Source of the DNA: Anisakis pegreffii | Lineage: Eukaryota > Nematoda > Chromadorea > Rhabditida > Anisakidae | Reading direction: 5' to 3' | Assembly: GCA_035041965.1 (NCBI GenBank) | Contig: JAPYMA010000164.1 | Location: 1 to 64,000 of the forward strand | DNA length: 64,000 nt | Shown here: positions 57,001 to 64,000 of the stretch, in pieces | Position numbering within the stretch: position 1 is the first letter of the stretch | How the letters are laid out: the number at the start of each line of letters is the position of its first letter | The notes under the pieces: generated by a model | Told to the model about the DNA's origin: nothing | The model's database searches: none | Seen by the model: only the letters and a program-made list of their open reading frames with translations | Translations under genes and position numbers: made by a program

Positions 57001-57365
57001 TAAAAAAGAGACTGCTACCGAGAGAATTATCCGAGTTATGTGGAGAGCAAACCTGCTCCACTGTGTGCTTGTATTTGCATCAAAAAACTTGTATTTGTTA
57101 TCAGCAGTCACGTCTTATCAGTACTCTTGTTATCTTAATGGAATATGTAAGGTTTTAAGTGCGAGTAACAGTAGAATGATCCATATGGGAGAGGAAATGA
57201 GTAGTTGGGAAATCAAAAACTAAAAGCAAATACCACATTTTTAAAAATTTTCATTCAGTAAACTTTGACAGCGAAAGATCAATTGAAAATGTTCATAAAT
57301 ATAAGGGAATAATCGAATAATCAGCTGGAAAAAAGTAATTCAGTGTGCGAATTGTTCGATTTCAG
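54076..57365. other. region upstream of the mapped Mic60 exons
   Basis: Mostly AT-rich non-coding DNA. The mitochondrial targeting exon of the Mic60 gene should lie here, but none of the open frames (56047-56262, 56238-56453, 56951-57223 plus) joins in phase to the exon at 57366. The inverted repeat at 54996-55124 is described separately. Confidence 0.4.
54996..55124. repeat. 17-bp inverted repeat, arms 95 bases apart
   Basis: ATTCGACGTTCGCTACT at 54996-55012 and its exact complement at 55108-55124. The arms are rich in CpG unlike the flanks. It could be the ends of a small decayed DNA element or a long-loop hairpin. Confidence 0.7.
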
Positions 57366-60300
57366 GAACAACTTTGGTGACGGTCGGGGTCGGCGGTGCG
57401 TTGGCCTATGGCTGTTACAACCGCGAATTCCGAAACGAAGTTGAATCGAAAGCACCCTGGATAAAGTGTTGTTTCGATAAAGCCGAGCAATTTTTGAGTT
57501 ACCCCAAACGAAAGTCAGCAGCAATTACTCAATATTTTTTGCTGGTTCATCATCACTCTAAAATGATTCTGTAATGAACTGCGTGTAAAATTCAAATTTC
57601 AAACTGAAGTCTTTCTGGCTGTGAGGTTCAAATGAATGAGGACGGACAGCATCACGTGGAACTTGACAACTGAAACTGCTCTGAATAGACTTTTGTTTTG
57701 GAGCGATCATTCATTTTGTCAGTTTATGTTGCAGATCAAGTGAGTCGAAAGTAACTGAAAAGAATCTGACTAAAGAAAGTTTCAAACCGGATTTTGTTGC
57801 ACTTAAAAATAAAGGTACTCATTTTTCAATTCGTGTTCGCATTCCGACGAAAGCTGATAACATTTCGAGTGCTTTGAATGACTGATAGAGCTCATTTGAA
57901 ATTCCTAATTCGTTCGAAAACTCATTCAACTTTCATCACACTGTAACCGATACAGATAACCACCAAAATTCAGTCCCTTTACAGGCATACTGAAATTCTC
58001 TTTTGGTTTTTCCAAATAAGGAGAAATCTGGTAATGTTCAATGGAGAAATTTTTCAGAGTTGGAAGATGCATTAATATGTGCCATAGAGAGTGCAGAAAG
58101 TAAGGTGCGTCGTGCGAAAGAATCGAAGCTGAAAACAATCGCAATGACTCGAGAACACGCCGCGCTTCTGAAGAAGGCGGTTGACGATCGACAGGTCTGT
58201 ACTATCGCTCACTCAAACTACTAATGCCGCCTTTCAACTGAGTGAATCGTTTCATGAAGAGCTATTATTCTTTTATGCATCGTCGGCTTTTCCAAATTTA
58301 CGAATCACCATGACGCAAACTTCCCTATCGATCTTCTGGGTAGTTTCTTCTGGTTTTACTTCGCGCAGCTGTTCACTTCGGCAGTGTCATTCCTGACATT
58401 AGCAATCCTCATTTTCACTTCCCGTCCAGGCTGAAGACTGTTCGATGTTGAGGACTCTTAGCATTTTGGAACTGACGGTTGTTTGATGGTAGTCATCTTA
58501 GAAGGCTGAATGTAATGTTTGTACAAAATCATTATGTATTTACTGGAATAGCTACCGTTCTTAGAATGGAGATTGGTTATCGGTAGAAGAATCACTCAAG
58601 AAGGCGGATTCACTCGCTAAGTATGACCGCACCGATGAAGTTGATGCTCGTAACGCGCTTGACGTTTTGAAGAAGGTCAACTTTTGCCTGTTGATTTCCG
58701 AGAGCACATTCTGAACTGTTTGATCAAAATAATCAGTATTCTTGGTTTAGTGCACTTCCACTTCACATCTTGGCCAGAAATTGACCAAGATTAAGTGGAA
58801 TTCAATGATCTCTATTCAAAATGAACAATTTCCGTTCATGTCCTATAGCACGTTATACTAAGCTATGAACGTTTATTGAAATCTGTTTTGATGGAAATAT
58901 TTATACTCTCAGCAATATTAATTTTACGAAGCGATTATGATAATCGATATCATATTGAACTTTAGTTAGCGTATGATGGTAAAATTTGTGTGTATACGAA
59001 TGATAATAAACTGATCGTGTTGGCGATAGAAACAGCCAAGAAACTGAACAAGCAAATCGACGAGATGAATTTATTGGCTGAATCGGCACGAGCCAGAAGT
59101 GCGGTTATGACTCAGTATCGCGTTTTGGTCGAGAAAAGTCGAAAGCAGTTCGCAGATCAATTGCATAAAATATCACCACATATCGATGCTCAAGGTTCAT
59201 AGTGATATCATATCGTTTTTTTTTTTTTTTTTTGGGGGGGGTTGGCATAACTGCAAGAGATTCTTGTCAATGAATGCGCAGTCAGTCAACTTCATAACAA
59301 TAAACTCTAATCGAATAACAATTCGGTTTTTATGATAATAATGAATTGCTATCTTTAATGACTTTTCAATACTTTATAGTAGGTTATCGCCTTAAATGAT
59401 CGCTTTTGAAATTTGCTCATCCAACCGTCCCTGGACAAAAGAAAAATACTACAATGCATGCAATGAGAAATAATAGTGATTACGAATTGAACTGATGAAA
59501 ATTCGATTGATTAATGCGATCATCAACAATCTTTCTGCTGTGGTTATGAACCAAAAATCTCGGTGTCATATTGCAGAAATCAAATTTTGAAAGCTGTACA
59601 TCGACGATGCATCTACATTTTTTAACATCTTTTTTTGAAGAGAATCAGCTGTTTACAGATGATAAAATGACGAATGAAGAAGCACAAGAGGTGATTGCAT
59701 TAACACGTGCCGAAGTTGATGCTTTATACAGACAACTGATCGAGAAGCAACTCGAGTCTGAGCAAAAACTTGCGAGCGCTATCGACGATCAACGAAAAGC
59801 AGTTTCGAAAATCGCAAAACAAGATTTGGAAAGTGAACAAGAGCGAGTTCGCCGCACGAATGCCAGCAAACTCAGTCCTGATGTAATTTTTCCATCCCTG
59901 AAGTAACCATATTCTTCTCTCGTTATGCTTCCAAAATGAATTCTCATCTGATCTGTACAAAGGCTTACATCCAAGTATCTTTCGAATCGTTGTGTTCATT
60001 CTTTGAGATATTATCCCTCTGACTGATACTTTTTATTCATGTAGTACATGTTGTGTTTATTGTCGTATGGACTAATATTTTCTATTGATTGGTCATTGCG
60101 AGCTCATTGCTTGTTTATTGAAGATAATGGCGAGTCGTGAAGCATGGCAAAAAGAGTTACAAGAGCGATTAACTCGAGCTGCACTAGCACATGAGCAACA
60201 TATGCAACAAGTTTTATTGATGCAAAAACAACTCAACGATATCGAAATGTCTTCAAAGGCGTGACTTTCACTCAGATTCATTCATTCATTACTTTGTCGC

Positions 60301-63300
60301 ATCTTTCTTTGTAATTTCATCTATCATCATTCCTGGTTTTCTATTGTAGCTGGTGCTCATTTATGTTTATGATTTTATTCGTTCCATCAAATTTCATCTG
60401 GTTTTTTGCTTAAACTCCACGCGGTTTACTTAACGGTTGTTGTCATTTGCACCTGTTTCATTCTGAATTCAGAATGAATTTATTTTTGATCAGATCGAAG
60501 TTGTGACAATCAAATTGAGTATGATCATATTGGGTTAGTTCATTATTTAATAGGTTAATTTAATTCGATTCGAATTTTGTTTATCTTCATTTGACGTGGA
60601 TGTCTAGCAGTTGCATAATTGTGTTCTTTAAAAAAATCTCGATTATATACTTATTGCCAACCCAGAATTGTGAATATTTCAACGTTACTGCATTTGTTCA
60701 TAATTCGCTGGCTGAATTGTGACGTTATTTTATCAGCATTATTTGGTGGGTATTGTATGCAGTTGTGTATGATTTAGCCGTTTGTATGATTTTTACGCTA
60801 ATCCACATCTCGACCCATAATTCGTTCCAGTTTTAATGATTGCGTTTCCTCGGTTCACTCTGGTTTATTCTAGATCTCTGTTAGCAAATGTGTTTTTCGA
60901 AGTTTGTATTTTAAATACTTTTTGATTGTTTTTGTTTGTAGTATACGCGTTTTTCTGCAATGTTATTTCACTGCAGTATCTTAGTCCAGTATTCAGTTCT
61001 TCATCATTTAGACAAGATTTTGTCTGAACTGATCCGGACGTTCCAGGATCTTGCCATCACGGAATTTCTCGACGGTCCATGCTAGTGTGTTGCGGGGATC
61101 GGGGAATTTCGAGGACCCCGTCCCCGACGTTTTTTGAGCCGATTGTACTTCCTAGGTTCCCGACTGAAAAATTTTATCCCAGACTTCCTCCGTCGCCGAA
61201 TTTTTTCCGTTTTAAGAATGTACTAATCCATGCCATTGCCAGGCTTGACTTCCGGCATAGGCGTAAGCTTCTTCGGAAGCTCAGAGCTCATTTTCATTCG
61301 AAATATTCATAGCAGTCTTCGTTGTTTGTAGGATGACATATTGATTGTCGACACCTGTATCAAGTGGTCCGTGAAGGATTGTATTTTTTGCATGTTTTTA
61401 CTTAATAGTGAAGTGGATTTTAGGATTTTTCTTCGCATGTTTTGTGTAATGCGTTTTATTTTTGAACGAAGATTTCAAATTGTCTTCAAATATAGTATAT
61501 TATTCATTCATTTTTCAACGTTTTTAAATATGTATTCAGCATTTATATCGTCTAGCAATGCGAATACAGATGTTTCACACCGTAACGTCATTCAAAACGA
61601 TGGCGTCAGTGATTTCAACTTTGTGATTTAGATCGATGAAGCAGTTCACAGAGAACGTCGTCGACACGCTAGACAGATTGGTCGATCGCAAAGTAAACTC
61701 GATGCCATGGAATTGGCACTTGCCAATAGATCTGATATGGTTCGTTTGAACGAGACAAGATTTTTGATGCCTTCCTCATAGATTCTTCAAACAATTGATT
61801 TCTCATGTGCTCTAATGAAGACCACTCGTGGATCAACCCTCTTCTTGGTGATACAACACCAGCTGAATTTATCCATGCTCATCGTGAATTCCGTGATCTA
61901 AGACTGCATAATGAGTGCATGATCAAAATATTTCTTTAAACCAGTGGTTCTCAACCTGCTTCCTCTTCGCACCCCTCAGAAATTTTAAATTGTCCTCGCA
62001 CCCCTACAACAATAGTTACTAAAATGTCTTCGTACCATCCATCCACTCTGTATCTCTCATTCAATACAGTGAGTGTGTTTAGCGTAGATAAGTGCATACT
62101 TTTTAGAGTCCGTTCTAGCCTTTTCAAAAATATACATGTTGAAGTCCATCCACGCTTACTTTACCCTAAAACCTTATCTGGCACCTCCTCCTGTCTCCCC
62201 CCTCCCCCACCCAACCCCTCTCATCGTACCCAGTCTCGCACCACTTCTCAGTTCACCCTCTGTCACGCCCGCTGGCATGCTATCTCGTACCCTCAGGGGA
62301 TGGATACATGCACCCTGGGTTGAGAAACCTTGGTTTGAACAGTAATCATGAAATGTCGAAATAGATTATTGGACTTTCGGAACTGAACAGTGCTCTTAGT
62401 GCTAGAAGGATTGCCTGTGTTTCTTGATGGCGTCAACATTTTCAGGATTCCTTAAATCGAAGGTTAAGATATTGTTGGTTAGCATGTCAGAATTTAGTGA
62501 ATTCAATTGTTTATGGCCGACAGAATGAGGATAGCGTTGAACGGAGGCGATTTCCTTTAGCGGCACAAGTAGGATTAAATGTTTTTGATGACGTTTCGAG
62601 TAATCACAACGAACTGCGAGATTTTTTTAATAGAAACATTTTCGAAAATCTGTGAAGGAGAAAACATGAAAAGAACAACTGAATCAACATAAGTTGCCTT
62701 ATTTTGACGTTGCTATTTCTAAAATCTGAAAGCACTCAGTGATTTTTCAAAATCAGGATGTTCTCGCAACGTTGCGATCAATACGAAGATTCTCTCCTCT
62801 TGCTATCATCGCTTTTGAAGTCCAGCACAGTGGGACGGCAAAGATCCGTTCTTCTGTTCAGATTTTATGGAAATTTTCATCGATATAATTCATACGTAAT
62901 CTCGAAGTAGTTCTTTGGCTAATAGTCAGTTGTTTCAGTTAGGCATCATTCAAGAAGCCTACGGTAAAGCGGGATTTATCAAATTATTAATCTCACTTTT
63001 TCCAAATAATTGCATCTTTCAAGGAGCTTATACACATGATGATCTGAAGCAGCGGTTTAAAAAGGTGACACCACTCTGCACAGTGCATTTCATTTCAAAT
63101 TCTGATTATCTCAACACCGAAGCTCGAGCCCGAAACATAGCAAAGTTAAGAAAAGAGATCAAGAGTGCGAGCAGATTCCATTATTGGACTGCGTCAATTT
63201 TCAGGTTGAAAATGTTATTCGATCTGTAGCATACGTTCACGAGCAGAAAGATGGACCATTCATGTATGGTCTATCCTATTTGAGAAGTAAACTTCGTATT

Positions 63301-63927
63301 GAACCTCACAACAAATTTTCATCCTTCGACAAGTGAGCGCAGAGAATTTATTACAGTTCTCCAGATCTGTGGACTACTTTTCATTCTGAAGTTGACACCA
63401 TTTGTATGTTAAAATGACGATCTACTGTAAGATCTGTCGGAAAATTTCGAAATTTTGCATGCAAACTCACAATCAATTATAAATCGATTGCTAGAATATC
63501 AGTTGACATTTAACAACAGCTTCGTTTCCGTCGAATTTCTACAATTCGCTTGAATTCAAATCGGCTCCTTCAAACTCCTCTATTATTTCTATAAAAGTTT
63601 TCTTAACTTGAATTGACTGCTCTCAAACTTCAGCACTTATCACTAATTCAATATACCCTACAGATTGCAATTACAAATTTTTTCAATTTCAATTCAAGGA
63701 TTGATCTGAGCACAATAGATATCAATGAAATAATGGATCGAGCGAAATATTTTGTACAACGAAATGATTTAAAGTCAGCCATACGCTTACTACAGCTACT
63801 GAAGGGTTTAGCTGCAAGTTTGGCTCGAGACTGGATCAGAGATGCACGAGAACATCTTGAAGCTAAGATGCTGGCCGATGCTATCGTTGCACATTCTACT
63901 GTTAACGGAATACGAACCACTTACTAG
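57366..63927 (+). CDS. immt: MICOS subunit Mic60 (mitofilin/IMMT), 5' end missing
   Basis: Exons found: 57366-57513, 57735-57814, 58021-58194, 58565-58675, 58966-59194, 59659-59882, 60124-60258, 61632-61739, 62446-62568, 62939-63064, 63205-63332, 63699-63927; about 604 residues, close to family size. Order: inner-membrane span (TLVTVGVGGALAYGCYN) followed by a polar linker; long coiled coil (SELEDALICAIESAESKVRR to RRRHARQIGRSQSKLDAMEL); then the C-terminal mitofilin signature (CWLACQNLVNSI, GKAGFIKLLISLFP, YTHDDLKQRF, YGLSYLRSKL, DLKSAIRLLQLLKG, LARDWIRDAREHLEAK). Mic60 anchors the MICOS complex that forms cristae junctions in the inner mitochondrial membrane. The exon with the start codon and targeting peptide was not found. 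The join 57814 to 58021 is out of phase by one base with the obvious donor; reading on to a weaker donor (CGT/GTTCGC, about 57840) would repair it. The intron after 60258 seems to begin with GC. All other joins keep phase. Confidence 0.92.
59216..59241 (+). repeat. T18G8 homopolymer pair
   Basis: Eighteen T followed by eight G, 21 bases inside the intron that follows the Mic60 exon ending 59194. Length is likely variable and error-prone. Confidence 0.9.
61942..62332. mobile_element. hAT-superfamily MITE, 391 bp
   Basis: The left end CAGTGGTTCTCAACCTG matches the classic terminal inverted repeat of Charlie-like hAT elements; the right end, read on the other strand, is CAAGGTTTCTCAACCCAGG, an imperfect copy. 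The flanks carry an 8-base target duplication as hAT requires, CTTTAAAC (61934-61941) and GTTTGAAC (62333-62340), 6 of 8 identical. The interior is C-rich on this strand (CTCCCCCCTCCCCCACCC-type), unlike the AT-rich host, and has no transposase. It sits in the Mic60 intron between exons 61632-61739 and 62446-62568. Ends are seen; the superfamily call rests on knowledge of hAT ends. Confidence 0.75.
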
Positions 63928-64000
63928 ATGCAATCGTTGATGAATCTTCTCTGTTTGGGCCATTGCCATGCGACAAACCAAAAGCCATCCAGGATATAAC

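Noticed and set aside
57038..57146. Candidate Mic60 targeting exon (MWRANLLHCVLVFASKN, then GTAAGG)
   Set aside because: Joining it to the exon at 57366 creates a TGA at the junction.
62759..62840. Extra Mic60 exon starting DVLATLRSIRRF
   Set aside because: Skipping it gives a better match to the family (PLAAQ directly followed by LGIIQEAYGKAG) with phase 0 on both sides.

Overview
The window is nuclear DNA of a nematode-like animal: AT-rich, intron-split genes, acceptors close to TTTTCAG, GTRAGT-type donors, and closest resemblance to nematode versions of the recognised proteins (SMK-1, BIR-1, an IMMT/mitofilin and an ALDH3-class dehydrogenase). Many introns are 40-400 bp, but some are very long. 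I cannot name the species. All gene models below were built by hand from both strands, choosing splice sites so that reading phase stays consistent; a few joins remain open and are flagged.

Left part (1-19.3 kb). A small three-exon gene for a secreted, Ly6-like, probably GPI-anchored cysteine-rich protein (minus, 1243-2271) is followed by a complete eleven-exon class 3 aldehyde dehydrogenase (plus, 3954-9098, 473 residues, catalytic Asn/Glu/Cys all present). From 9.1 to 17.9 kb there are only weakly supported pieces: a possible Ty3/gypsy gag relic, a single-pass membrane protein (minus, 11024-11790), unassigned exon-like stretches, and a multi-pass membrane protein fragment (minus, 14748-15183). 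A survivin/BIR-1 type gene (plus, 18128-19261) has a perfect BIR zinc motif; its first exon is unresolved. A tRNA-Thr(CGT) lies at 19737-19808.

Middle (24.3-51.7 kb). One gene fills this half: the protein phosphatase 4 regulatory subunit 3 (SMEK/SMK-1) on the minus strand, 22 exons, 1214 residues. Its EVH1 domain is split by an 18 kb intron that holds no gene I can support but does contain an (AT)37 tract and a microRNA-like hairpin. A second, perfect 30-bp foldback sits in intron 11.

Right part (51.7-64 kb). About 5.6 kb of mostly non-coding DNA includes a CpG-rich patch with a CRE palindrome and a 17-bp inverted repeat. Then comes a MICOS subunit Mic60 (mitofilin/IMMT) gene on the plus strand, at least 12 exons, ending at 63927. 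One of its introns appears to use a GC donor, and another carries a 391-bp hAT-type MITE with a recognisable 8-bp target duplication.

The genes are unrelated housekeeping genes (lipid aldehyde oxidation, chromosome segregation, PP4 signalling/longevity, mitochondrial cristae) with no sign of an operon. I found no convincing new multi-gene system; the best novelties are the two hairpins, the GC-AG intron, the MITE, the giant intron and the lineage-specific secreted/membrane proteins.
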